Source of the DNA: Oscillospiraceae bacterium
Lineage (GTDB): Bacteria; Bacillota; Clostridia; Oscillospirales; Oscillospiraceae
Direction of reading: 5' to 3'
Length of the DNA: 12,222 nt
Assembly: GCA_017405545.1 (NCBI GenBank)
Contig: JAFRAF010000153.1
Coordinates: 1-12,222 of the forward strand
The translations under genes were made by a program, and so were the position numbers. The notes under the pieces are model-generated. The model was not told where the DNA came from and searched no databases. It worked only from the letters and a program-made list of their open reading frames with translations. Position 1 is the stretch's first letter, and each line of letters opens with the position of its first letter. Below are positions 6,859-12,222 of the stretch, piece after piece.

Positions 6859-7281
6859 CTATCCAAGGGCAATGTAGTTGTAGTTGTGTCCGTTGGAGTT
6901 GAGCTGGTAGGCAACCTGGCTGGATGTGGTATACCAGCTGAGCGTTTTGCCTCCGTTGCTCCAATTTACAGTTGTGGCAGAACCGGAGCTGTCCTGCTTG
7001 CAGTAGGTTGTGCTGACTCCTGCCCGTATGAACAGGGGCCCGTATTTGCTGTCTGCTGCGGATTGGATGATCACCAGCTTGGGCGCGAAGGGGAAGCTCA
7101 GACTGTTGGGATTTGACGAGCCGTATGCGCCCGTACCCGTGTAGCTCCCCACAGCCGACCGAGTGATCTTATTGAGCTCGGCGTCGATTATCCTGTTGTC
7201 CTCGTTGAATTCCTCCCGTATGACATAGTCGTTTGCCGCCCACTGGTTCAGTCCGAAGTGCGTTGTCTGTGAACTTGCCAT
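6859..7281 (-). CDS. Phage tail-fibre-like protein, stand-alone
   Basis: A 140-residue protein with two parts. Residues 1-39 (GLNQWAANDYVIREEFNEDN, then RIIDAELNKI) match the N-terminal pattern common in Firmicutes prophage tail proteins, where an xDxxxxEDFNxNxxxID segment precedes the fibre. Residues 44-140 begin YTGTGAYGSSNPNSLSF and end NYNYIALG, a beta-rich form typical of tail-fibre tips. There is no signal peptide or membrane segment. The start is set at ATG 7281-7279 because AAGGAGGT (7293-7286) sits five bases upstream. A longer frame starting at 7314 would bury this site. No capsid, portal, holin, lysin or integrase gene is near, so it is either a prophage remnant or a captured gene. 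No clear promoter was found in 7282-7414. The assignment rests on recalled family patterns. Confidence 0.65.
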   Translation of the reverse strand: MASSQTTHFGLNQWAANDYVIREEFNEDNRIIDAELNKITRSAVGSYTGTGAYGSSNPNSLSFPFAPKLVIIQSAADSKYGPLFIRAGVSTTYCKQDSSGSATTVNWSNGGKTLSWYTTSSQVAYQLNSNGHNYNYIALG

Positions 7282-7285
7282 TTTT

Positions 7286-7293
7286 ACCTCCTT
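7286..7293 (-). promoter_or_regulatory. Ribosome binding site that decides the tail-fibre gene start
   Basis: On the - strand AAGGAGGT is a perfect Shine-Dalgarno sequence placed directly before ATG 7281-7279. It excludes the two in-frame upstream ATGs (at 7314 and 7305). Confidence 0.85.
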
Positions 7294-7298
7294 TTTCC

Positions 7299-7319
7299 GG
7301 GCCATCCGGCCCATTTTTT
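7299..7319. other. Hairpin upstream of the tail-fibre gene, terminator-like in the + direction
   Basis: GGGCC (7299-7303) pairs with GGCCC (7308-7312) around ATCC, followed on the + strand by A and six T. Read on + it resembles a short intrinsic terminator. Read on - it is a hairpin in the leader six bases upstream of the ribosome binding site of the tail-fibre-like gene. Its function is uncertain. Confidence 0.35.
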
Positions 7320-7414
7320 GACTGCTTTTTCATCCGGCCGTCAGGATCCTCCTGCCTGTTGGAAGGAGAAGTTCTTCTGCGGGTATCTGACGCCCTTTAA
7401 TCTGTGCGGAAAAC

Positions 7415-7447
7415 AAAAAACTTGCACGTTAAAGTGCAAGTTTTTTT
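7415..7447 (-). terminator. Terminator of the MalY/PatB-type gene (symmetrical)
   Basis: AAAAAACTTGCAC (7415-7427) pairs with GTGCAAGTTTTTT (7434-7446) around GTTAAA. On the - strand the stem is followed by a T run (complement of 7420-7415), and it begins 24 bases after the stop of the aminotransferase gene. The A and T arms make it usable on both strands. Confidence 0.85.
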
Positions 7448-7470
7448 AATTATTTACAGCTTTTTTATCT

Positions 7471-8649
7471 CTACCTGTTTTTCAGCCTGTCCACGGCATC
7501 CTTCAGTTGCTGCATGGCCTTTTCCAGCACGCTTCTGGGGCAGGCGGCGTTGAGCCTCATGTAGCCCTCCAGCCACTCGGCAAAGGCTCGTCCGTCGTTC
7601 ATCCCGAGCCGGGCCTCATTTATCATAAAGCTGGGCAGCTCCTCTCCGTGGAGCCCCAGATCCCGGCAGTCCAGCCACACAAGATATGTGCCGTCAGGGA
7701 TGTTCGGTTTTACCTCGGGTATGTGCTCCGCGCAGTAATCGTGAATAAATGTGAAGTTGCCGTCGATGTATATTTTCAGCTGCTCCAGCCACTCCTCCCC
7801 GTATCTGAAGGCCGCCTCCATGGCCACGAGTGAGAAGGAATTGTTCATGCTTATGTGCATGCCGCCCCAATAACGGTCGAAGGCCTCCTTTTTCTCCTTG
7901 TCCGGAAATACAACGGTGGAGGCCTGCAGGCCGGCCAGATTGAAGGTCTTTGTGCCCGAGATGCAGGTGATGGTGTTAGCCGCGATCTCCTTTGATAAGG
8001 TGGCAGTGGGTATGTGTTTGTGCCCGTGGAACACAAGGTCGGAGTGTATCTCGTCCGACACCAGCAGAACATTTTTCTTCAGGCACAGCTCCGCCATCTT
8101 CTCCAGCTGCTCCCGGGGCCATACGATGCCCAGAGGATTGTGGGGGCTGCACAGGATGAACATGCTGACCTCGTCCAGCTTTTTCTCAAAGTCCTCAAGG
8201 TCCATTGTCCATTTGCCGTCCCGCTCAATAAAGCGGTTCTCCACGATGCGGCGGTCCCGCCCGTTTATCACGTCGTAAAATGCCATGTATACGGGGGGCT
8301 GTACCAGTATCCCGTCGCCCGGCGCTGTGAAGCATTCCGCTATGCCGCTCAATGCCGGCACCACGCCCAGCGCCCAGCTGAAAAGCTCTGTGTCCGCCTT
8401 CCAGCCGTTGCGCCTCTCCTGCCAGTCGGCTATGGCCTCAAAGTAGGAGTCGGGCCTGCACATATAGCCCCATATGCCCCAGTCAGCGCATTTCTTCACC
8501 GCGTCGATGACGGGCTGGGGAGTCTTGAAGTCCATGTCCGCCACCCACAGGGGGATGACGTCCTCGCGTCCGAACACGGCCTTTCTTAAATCGTACTTAC
8601 AGGAGCAGGTGCTGCTGCGGTCGACAAGCTCATCAAAGTTATAGATCAT
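7471..8649 (-). CDS. MalY/PatB-family PLP-dependent C-S lyase/aminotransferase
   Basis: A 392-residue fold-type I PLP enzyme, close to the size of E. coli MalY and B. subtilis PatB. Visible landmarks are the N-terminal IPLWVADMDF (32-41), the aromatic stacking Tyr121 in QPPVY, SPHNPLG with Asn171, the VSDEIHSDL block with Asp199 (contacts the pyridine nitrogen), the Schiff-base Lys234 in SGTKTFNLAG, and the substrate carboxylate-binding Arg365 in GYMRLN. These are hallmarks of cystathionine beta-lyase-like enzymes, which split the C-S bond of cystathionine or cysteine to give a thiol, pyruvate and ammonia. It is cytosolic. ATG 8649-8647 is chosen because GAGG lies nine bases upstream and the homology starts at MIYNFDE. 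An upstream ATG at 8703 would add 18 residues without homology. It is transcribed divergently from the AraC-family gene, which may regulate it. Exact substrate cannot be read from the sequence. Confidence 0.88.
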   Translation of the reverse strand: MIYNFDELVDRSSTCSCKYDLRKAVFGREDVIPLWVADMDFKTPQPVIDAVKKCADWGIWGYMCRPDSYFEAIADWQERRNGWKADTELFSWALGVVPALSGIAECFTAPGDGILVQPPVYMAFYDVINGRDRRIVENRFIERDGKWTMDLEDFEKKLDEVSMFILCSPHNPLGIVWPREQLEKMAELCLKKNVLLVSDEIHSDLVFHGHKHIPTATLSKEIAANTITCISGTKTFNLAGLQASTVVFPDKEKKEAFDRYWGGMHISMNNSFSLVAMEAAFRYGEEWLEQLKIYIDGNFTFIHDYCAEHIPEVKPNIPDGTYLVWLDCRDLGLHGEELPSFMINEARLGMNDGRAFAEWLEGYMRLNAACPRSVLEKAMQQLKDAVDRLKNR

Positions 8650-8725
8650 GGGGGAGGACCTCTTTTTCTTTATAATGTTTTTTTCTAATTGTAAGAAATG
8701 CAACTAGCAATTAATACGCAAAACG

Positions 8726-8734
8726 TGCTATTAT
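8726..8734 (+). promoter_or_regulatory. Candidate extended -10 promoter of the AraC-dapF operon
   Basis: TGCTATTAT combines the TGn extension with a 5/6 match to the -10 box. No good -35 box lies 16-18 bases upstream, which would be expected for a promoter that depends on an activator or on the TG extension. Transcription would start near 8741 and leave a leader of about 135 nt. Confidence 0.4.
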
Positions 8735-8751
8735 TTAAGTGCCATTTAAGT
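8733..8751 (+). repeat. Direct repeat ATTTAAGT x2, 11-bp period; candidate operator
   Basis: ATTTAAGT occurs at 8733-8740 and again at 8744-8751 with GCC between, so equivalent bases are 11 bp apart, one helical turn. AraC-family proteins carry two helix-turn-helix units that contact successive major grooves on the same face. The repeat overlaps the end of the candidate -10 box at 8726-8734, which would suit autorepression. Operator function is inferred. Confidence 0.4.
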
Positions 8752-8803
8752 AGAATAACGTAATCAGTTTTCATATCGTCGGCACATATACAGGCGGCTG
8801 GCA

Positions 8804-8848
8804 GGCGTTTCGCTTTCTGAGCGAAGCAGAAAAACGCCGCGAACGCGG
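8804..8848 (+). other. Stem-loops in the leader of the AraC-family gene
   Basis: GGCGTTT (8804-8810) pairs with AAACGCC (8832-8838), and inside it TTCGCT (8809-8814) can pair with AGCGAA (8820-8825). A second small stem CCGC/GCGG (8837-8840 with 8845-8848) abuts it. Some pairings exclude each other. No T run follows. The structure lies 18 bases before the GGAGG at 8866-8870 and may affect translation. Confidence 0.4.
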
Positions 8849-8876
8849 TTCTAAATCACAGTTTTGGAGGTGTGCG

Positions 8877-9749
8877 GTGGTGGACAGAAATGCATACGGC
8901 AAACGCGGCTATCTTAACGAAGATTTCAGATTGTTCCATATCCGTGACAAAAACAACAAGGAAATAAGCGGACATTACCATGAATTCCATAAAATAGTTC
9001 TGTTTTTGGCAGGAAACGCCTCCTATGTCATAGAGGGACGGCGATATATTCTGGAGCCGGGCGACTTTGTGCTGGTGGGCAGGGGACAGGTACACTGGCC
9101 CGAGTTCGGCAGCAGCGGCATTTGTGAGCGAATCGTGCTGTATATCTCGTCGGAGTTCCTCCGCAGATACGCCGACGACAGCTTCAATCCGGAGTCCTGC
9201 TTTGACCCGGACTTCTCCGGAGGAAATGTCATACGCTTTTCCAGCCCGCTGAGCAAGCGCATGCAGGACAAGATAGTGGAGCTGGAGTCGGCCCTTAACG
9301 ATGAGAACTGGCCGGGCAAGGAACTGCTGTGCTCATGTATGCTCATGCAGTTTATCACCCAGCTTTTCCGTTATGCCGGGGCCGAGGGCACCCAGGAGGT
9401 ATTGACCGAGCTCTTCGACGAGAAGATCGCGGCGGTGCTGAAATTTATAAACGACAACATAGACGAGCCACTGACCATAGCGGAGCTGGCCGACCGCTTC
9501 TACATAAGCAAGTACCACATGATGCGTAAGTTCAGGGACGCCACGGGAAATTCCATACACAGCTATATCTCTGACCGGAGGCTTATGCAGGCGAGGGATT
9601 TGATCTGCAGCGGCGTGGCCGCTACCGAGGCCTGCTATAAATGCGGCTTCAGAGACTATTCCGCCTTTGCGCGGGCTTATAAGAAGCTCTTCGGCACCAG
9701 CCCAAAGGGCATAGGCAGCCTGCCGCTGAGCTCAAGCTTCAAGGATTGA
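8877..9749 (+). CDS. AraC-family transcriptional regulator with cupin sensor domain
   Basis: A 290-residue cytosolic regulator. An N-terminal cupin-type ligand-binding domain lies at about 20-95, with the His-rich HYHEFHK (33-39), followed by VIEGRRYILEPGDFVLV and the Gly-Gln-Val-His turn (70-73). The C-terminal AraC DNA-binding domain covers about 183-280. Its first helix-turn-helix is around LTIAELADRFYISKYHMMRK (199-218), and the second is in the ACYKCGFRDYSAFARAYKK region, ending in the family signature FGTSPKG (272-278). The start is GTG 8877, six bases after GGAGG (8866-8870). A second GTG directly follows at 8880. It leads a probable operon, with dapF beginning 22 bases after its stop. 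The ligand is unknown. Likely targets are its own promoter and the divergent lyase gene, given the direct repeat at 8733-8751. Confidence 0.88.
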   Translation: MVDRNAYGKRGYLNEDFRLFHIRDKNNKEISGHYHEFHKIVLFLAGNASYVIEGRRYILEPGDFVLVGRGQVHWPEFGSSGICERIVLYISSEFLRRYADDSFNPESCFDPDFSGGNVIRFSSPLSKRMQDKIVELESALNDENWPGKELLCSCMLMQFITQLFRYAGAEGTQEVLTELFDEKIAAVLKFINDNIDEPLTIAELADRFYISKYHMMRKFRDATGNSIHSYISDRRLMQARDLICSGVAATEACYKCGFRDYSAFARAYKKLFGTSPKGIGSLPLSSSFKD

Positions 9750-9758
9750 CGGATTGCT

Positions 9759-9763
9759 GGAGG
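9759..9763 (+). promoter_or_regulatory. Ribosome binding site that decides the dapF start
   Basis: GGAGG stands eight bases before TTG 9772. The in-frame TTG at 9754 lies upstream of this site and so cannot use it. No ATG is available before codon 6. Confidence 0.8.
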
Positions 9764-9771
9764 TGCGTATC

Positions 9772-10611
9772 TTGCGATTTACAAAAATGCAGGGCGCCGG
9801 AAACGATTTTATAATAATCAACAATATGGAGGAGGGCCTGCCTGAGAGGGCCCTGTCCGGCCTTGCCGCCAGACTGTGCACCCGGAGGCTGTCCATCGGC
9901 GCCGACGGGCTCATGGTGGTGGAGCGGCCGGAGGGCGACGCCGACTACAGGATGCTGTTTTTCAACTCCGACGGCAGCCGTGGCGAGATGTGCGGAAACG
10001 GCGCCCGCTGTATCGCCAGATACGGACATGACAGGGGCCTTGCCGGAGCGCGTCAGCGAATTGAGACGGATTCAGGCGTCGTTGAGGGCGAGAGGCTGAG
10101 CGCTAGACTGTACAGAGTGAGGCTGAACAGCCCGAGCCATATGGAGACAGAGCACCCCATCGAGATCGACTGCGCCGTGTATGACTGCGCCTATGTGGAG
10201 CTGGGCAGTCCCGGACTGCCCCACTGCGTGGCGCTGCTGGACGGCTTTATTTCCCGCCCGGAGGACGAACTCCGCGATCTTGGCCGGAGGATGAGAAATC
10301 ACCCCGATTTTCCAAAGGGCGCGAACGTCACCTTTTGCAGCCACCGCGGCGAAAAGCTGTGGCAGGCCCTGACCTTTGAGCGGGGGGTGGAGGATTTCAC
10401 CCTGGCCTGCGGCACCGGCGCGGGCTCCGCGGCTGCGGCGCTGACCCTACGCGGCCTCGAGGACGGCAGGGAGGTTCAGCTGGATTTCCCCGGCGGAAGA
10501 TTGAGCGTAGATGTTAAGGTTGACGGCGGGCGCGTCAGTGATATCTTTCTGACCGGGCCGACAAATACAATTGCCGAGGGCACGGTGGAGGACGAGGAGA
10601 TGGATATATGA
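9772..10611 (+). CDS. dapF: Diaminopimelate epimerase
   Basis: A 279-residue cytosolic enzyme that interconverts LL- and meso-diaminopimelate without a cofactor, supplying cross-linking residues for peptidoglycan and the precursor of lysine. Both catalytic cysteines are present: Cys74 in GEMCGNGARC and Cys213 in LACGTGAGSA. The N-terminal KMQGAGNDF motif and NSDGSRGEM are typical. The two halves form the paired DapF domains. The start is the unusual TTG 9772, since it follows GGAGG at the right distance and gives the usual N-terminus MRFTKM. The gene follows the AraC regulator by 22 bases and overlaps the next gene by four bases (ATGA), so the three are probably cotranscribed. Being separate from other lysine genes is not rare, but pairing with an AraC regulator is unusual. 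Confidence 0.95.
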   Translation: MRFTKMQGAGNDFIIINNMEEGLPERALSGLAARLCTRRLSIGADGLMVVERPEGDADYRMLFFNSDGSRGEMCGNGARCIARYGHDRGLAGARQRIETDSGVVEGERLSARLYRVRLNSPSHMETEHPIEIDCAVYDCAYVELGSPGLPHCVALLDGFISRPEDELRDLGRRMRNHPDFPKGANVTFCSHRGEKLWQALTFERGVEDFTLACGTGAGSAAAALTLRGLEDGREVQLDFPGGRLSVDVKVDGGRVSDIFLTGPTNTIAEGTVEDEEMDI

Positions 10612-11306
10612 GTGGCCGCGGCGGCAAAGCCGTGTTCAGTACGGAGCTTGCCTATGTCTTCGGCATCGTGTTGGTGGCGCTGGGCACCGTGTTCATGACA
10701 AAGGCGGATCTGGGTCTTTCCATGGTGGTGGCTCCCGCGTATCTGATTTATCTTAAGCTCTCCACCCTGTGGAGCTTCGTTACCTTCGGCATGGCGGCAT
10801 ATACTGTGGAGGCAGTACTGCTTGTTGCCATGATGATGCTGCTGAGGAAATTCAGGCTGTACTTTTTCTTTTCATTTGTTACGGCAGTCCTCTTCGGCCT
10901 CACTCTGGACGGGCTGACCCTGCTTTTGCAGCCCCTTACGGCGGAGCAGCTTTTGACGAGGATACTGTTTTTCGCCGTGGGACTCTGCCTGGGCGCAACA
11001 GGCATATCCTGCATGTTCCATACGTATATTGCGCCCGAGGTATATGAGCTCTTTGTAAAAGAGGTCTCCAAGGCTTACGGGGCGGATATAAACAAGTTCA
11101 AAATAGGCTATGACTGCTGCAGCTGCTTTGTGGCCATATGCATGTCCTTTATCTTCTTCGGCCTGTTCCACTTCGAGGGGGTCAAGCTTGGGACGGTGAT
11201 ATGCGCGTTTCTGAACGGCCGTATCATCAGACTTGTCAGCCGTTTTTTGGACGGGCACTGGGAATTCAGGGACAGCCTCCGTCTGCGAAAATACTTCGAG
11301 AGCTGA
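10608..11306 (+). CDS. Polytopic membrane protein, DUF6198/YczE-YitT-like
   Basis: A 232-residue integral membrane protein with hydrophobic segments at about 12-30, 36-56, 60-79, 83-107, 116-138 and 158-177, so five or six helices. A possible re-entrant stretch lies at 185-200, and the C-terminal end is charged (RLVSRFLDGHWEFRDSLRLR). The segment MTKADLGLSMVVAPAYLIY after helix one resembles the ALGxxxxxxAxLG turn of YczE/YitT-type proteins annotated DUF6198. Their biochemical role is not established, though some are suspected transporters. A Cys cluster (DCCSC, 159-163) lies at the start of the last main helix. ATG 10608 overlaps the dapF stop as ATGA, and GAGGAG (10594-10599) sits eight bases upstream. 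It is the last gene of the operon. No convincing terminator follows before the thrS promoter, only a loose stem ATATCTC/GAGATAT (11321-11327 with 11344-11350). Confidence 0.75.
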   Translation: MSGRGGKAVFSTELAYVFGIVLVALGTVFMTKADLGLSMVVAPAYLIYLKLSTLWSFVTFGMAAYTVEAVLLVAMMMLLRKFRLYFFFSFVTAVLFGLTLDGLTLLLQPLTAEQLLTRILFFAVGLCLGATGISCMFHTYIAPEVYELFVKEVSKAYGADINKFKIGYDCCSCFVAICMSFIFFGLFHFEGVKLGTVICAFLNGRIIRLVSRFLDGHWEFRDSLRLRKYFES

Positions 11307-11354
11307 CTTGCGGGTCCCGGATATCTCTTTGTACAGTTTGACGGAGATATATGC

Positions 11355-11383
11355 TTGACAGTTGGCCCTTTGGGTGCTAAAAT
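11355..11383 (+). promoter_or_regulatory. Promoter of the thrS T-box transcript
   Basis: TTGACA (11355-11360), 17 bases, then TAAAAT (11378-11383) with TGC immediately before it (11375-11377). This is a near-perfect extended -10 promoter. Transcription would start near 11390, exactly at the foot of the T-box stem I. Confidence 0.88.
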
Positions 11384-11389
11384 TCCTTA

Positions 11390-11605
11390 TAAATGACGAA
11401 GAAGGGAATTGTGGACACAGACCCTCCGCAACAGAGAGGGGCGGCATATGCTGGAAGCGGCCCCTGCGGATGATGTTCACTTACCGGCCCGGAGTCGGTC
11501 CCGAGATAAGGGGCACGTGAGCGCACGTTACAGCGCGGCCGAGTTAAATATCAGGGTGGAACCGTGTAATTTATGCACCCCTGTGCCACAGGCGCAGGGG
11601 TTTTT
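11390..11605 (+). promoter_or_regulatory. Threonine-specific T-box leader of thrS
   Basis: A leader RNA that senses uncharged tRNA and controls thrS by antitermination. The hallmark AGGGTGGAACCGTG lies at 11553-11566. The antiterminator pairs CAGGG (11552-11556) with CCCTG (11579-11583) and GTG (11564-11566) with CAC (11576-11578), leaving the canonical seven-base bulge TGGAACC. TGGA would pair with tRNA ending UCCA, as in Gram-positive tRNA-Thr. In stem I, GTGGAC (11411-11416) pairs with GTTCAC (11475-11480), GGG (11404-11406) with CCC (11488-11490), and GAC (11395-11397) with GTC (11494-11496). This leaves TTACCGG in the specifier loop, so ACC (11483-11485) is the threonine specifier. AGAGAG (11433-11438) matches the usual stem I motif. 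Stem III is ACGTG/CACGT (11515-11519 with 11524-11528). Pairings were traced by eye. Confidence 0.93.
11578..11605 (+). terminator. T-box-controlled terminator before thrS
   Basis: CCCCTGTGCC (11578-11587) pairs with GGCGCAGGGG (11591-11600) through one T-G wobble around the loop ACA, followed by TTTTT. Its left arm is shared with the antiterminator (11576-11583), so the two structures exclude each other. Confidence 0.93.
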
Positions 11606-11625
11606 CATATTTAGGAGGATAAAAA

Positions 11626-12222
11626 ATGGCCGAAATCAACGCAGAGAACAAGTTTAGCTTTGAAAACCCCGAGTACAGAGATACCTACCGCCACACCTGC
11701 AGCCATATCCTGGCTCAGGCAGTTAAGCGCCTGTATCCAGGTACGAAGTTCGCCATAGGCCCTTCCATAGCCGACGGCTTTTATTATGACTTGGATTCAG
11801 AGACCGTCTTCACCCCCGAGGAGCTGACCAAAATCGAGGCGGAGATGCGTAAGATATGCAAGGAAAAGCTGAAGCTGGAGCGCTTTGAGCTGCCCCGCAG
11901 CGAGGCCCTTGAGCTCATGAAGGACGAGCCCTACAAGGTGGAACTCATCAACGACCTGCCCGAGGACGTGGCCATATCCTTTTATAAGCAGGGAGACTTC
12001 ACCGACCTGTGCGCCGGCCCCCATCTGGACTCCACCGGCCGGATCAAGGGCAACGGCATCAAGCTCACCGCCTGCAACGCCGCCTACTGGCGGGGGGAAT
12101 CCAGCCGCCAGACCCTCCCGCGCATCTACGGCATCGCCTTCCCCAAGAAGGACGAGCTGGACGAATACCTGAGAAAGCTGGAAGAGGCCAAGCTCCGGGA
12201 CCACCGAAAGATCGGCCGGGAG
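11626..12222 (+). CDS. thrS: Threonyl-tRNA synthetase, N-terminal part (runs off the window)
   Basis: The first 199 codons of ThrRS, with no stop before the window edge. The visible part is the N2 editing domain, which clears Ser mischarged on tRNA-Thr. Its metal-site-like residues are His23 and His27 in HTCSH, and Cys129 and His133 in [18 protein letters not shown] (45-57) and [12 protein letters not shown] are further ThrRS signatures. ATG 11626 is set by AGGAGG (11613-11618) seven bases upstream. Only about 17 residues precede the editing domain, so the TGS domain that normally occupies about 60 residues at the N-terminus is absent. Shorter ThrRS of this kind are known in some Clostridia. 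The aminoacylation and anticodon domains lie beyond the window. Expression is controlled by the threonine T-box just upstream. Confidence 0.96.
   Translation, partial: MAEINAENKFSFENPEYRDTYRHTCSHILAQAVKRLYPGTKFAIGPSIADGFYYDLDSETVFTPEELTKIEAEMRKICKEKLKLERFELPRSEALELMKDEPYKVELINDLPEDVAISFYKQGDFTDLCAGPHLDSTGRIKGNGIKLTACNAAYWRGESSRQTLPRIYGIAFPKKDELDEYLRKLEEAKLRDHRKIGRE

Larger units (their letters stand above)
8650..8876. promoter_or_regulatory. Divergent control region (lyase gene / AraC operon)
   Basis: This 227-bp region separates the two divergent start codons. For the + operon the best promoter is an extended -10, TGC-TATTAT (8726-8734), with a poor -35. A second option is TTGTAA/TAATAC with a 17-base spacer ending near 8717. 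For the - strand gene TATAAA (8674-8669) is a possible -10, giving a very short leader. Repeats and a hairpin are listed separately. Confidence 0.45.

Noticed and set aside
7282..7314. Longer start of the tail-fibre-like gene at 7314 (11 extra residues)
   Set aside because: The extension would be translated across the perfect ribosome binding site (7286-7293) and adds basic residues unlike the family's N-terminus.
8671..8676. Perfect TATAAT on the + strand in the divergent region
   Set aside because: No -35-like hexamer lies 16-18 bases upstream, and the downstream distance to the AraC start is long. Other options fit better.
8650..8703. Longer start of the lyase gene at 8703
   Set aside because: The 18 extra residues (Lys/Ile-rich) match nothing in MalY/PatB proteins and overlap the likely promoter. 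ATG 8649-8647 has GAGG upstream and the homologous N-terminus.
11409..11657. Open frame through the T-box leader
   Set aside because: It runs through the stem I, T-box and terminator structures and has no ribosome binding site. The region is clearly a T-box leader.

Overview
The window looks like a chromosomal segment of a Gram-positive member of the Clostridia, most likely an Oscillospiraceae/Ruminococcaceae-type gut bacterium. The evidence is a pair of secreted S-layer-homology (SLH) proteins, strong AGGAGG ribosome binding sites, sigma-A-type promoters, a T-box leader in front of thrS, a MalY/PatB-type aminotransferase and a DUF6198/YczE-like membrane protein. No rRNA, tRNA, CRISPR array, transposase or integrase is visible.

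Positions 1-747 hold no convincing gene. They contain one weak promoter with a possible short structured RNA behind it, then a near-consensus promoter (364-392) and a leader of about 350 nt with strong hairpins. Two large tandem paralogues follow on the + strand (748-3399, 883 aa; 3690-6743, 1017 aa). Both have the same signal peptide and three N-terminal SLH repeats. Each has its own promoter and terminator, so they are separately transcribed copies and not one operon. The two promoters share an upstream block (331-369 and 3512-3550, 28 of 39 positions identical without gaps) at the same distance from the -35. The second copy differs by an internal insertion of about 30 residues and by a 93-residue Pro/Asn/Glu-rich tail that begins exactly where the first copy has its stop codon.

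On the - strand, a symmetrical terminator separates the second SLH gene from a 140-aa phage tail-fibre-like protein (6859-7281). That gene stands alone without other phage genes. Next comes a PLP-dependent MalY/PatB-type C-S lyase/aminotransferase (7471-8649).

Divergent from the lyase is a compact + strand operon: an AraC-family regulator with a cupin sensor domain (8877-9749), diaminopimelate epimerase dapF (9772-10611) and a polytopic DUF6198/YczE-like protein (10608-11306). The divergent intergenic region carries an 11-bp-spaced direct repeat of ATTTAAGT overlapping a probable promoter, a plausible operator for the AraC protein. The window ends with a complete threonyl T-box leader (promoter 11355-11383, specifier ACC, T-box bulge TGGA, terminator 11578-11605) and the first 199 codons of thrS. 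This ThrRS appears to lack the N-terminal TGS domain.

How the genes may work together: the SLH pair builds the cell envelope surface and is set up for strong, parallel expression. dapF feeds meso-diaminopimelate to peptidoglycan and lysine synthesis. The lyase and the AraC operon form a divergent unit that is probably regulated jointly. The tail-fibre-like gene is either a phage leftover or a captured surface-binding module.
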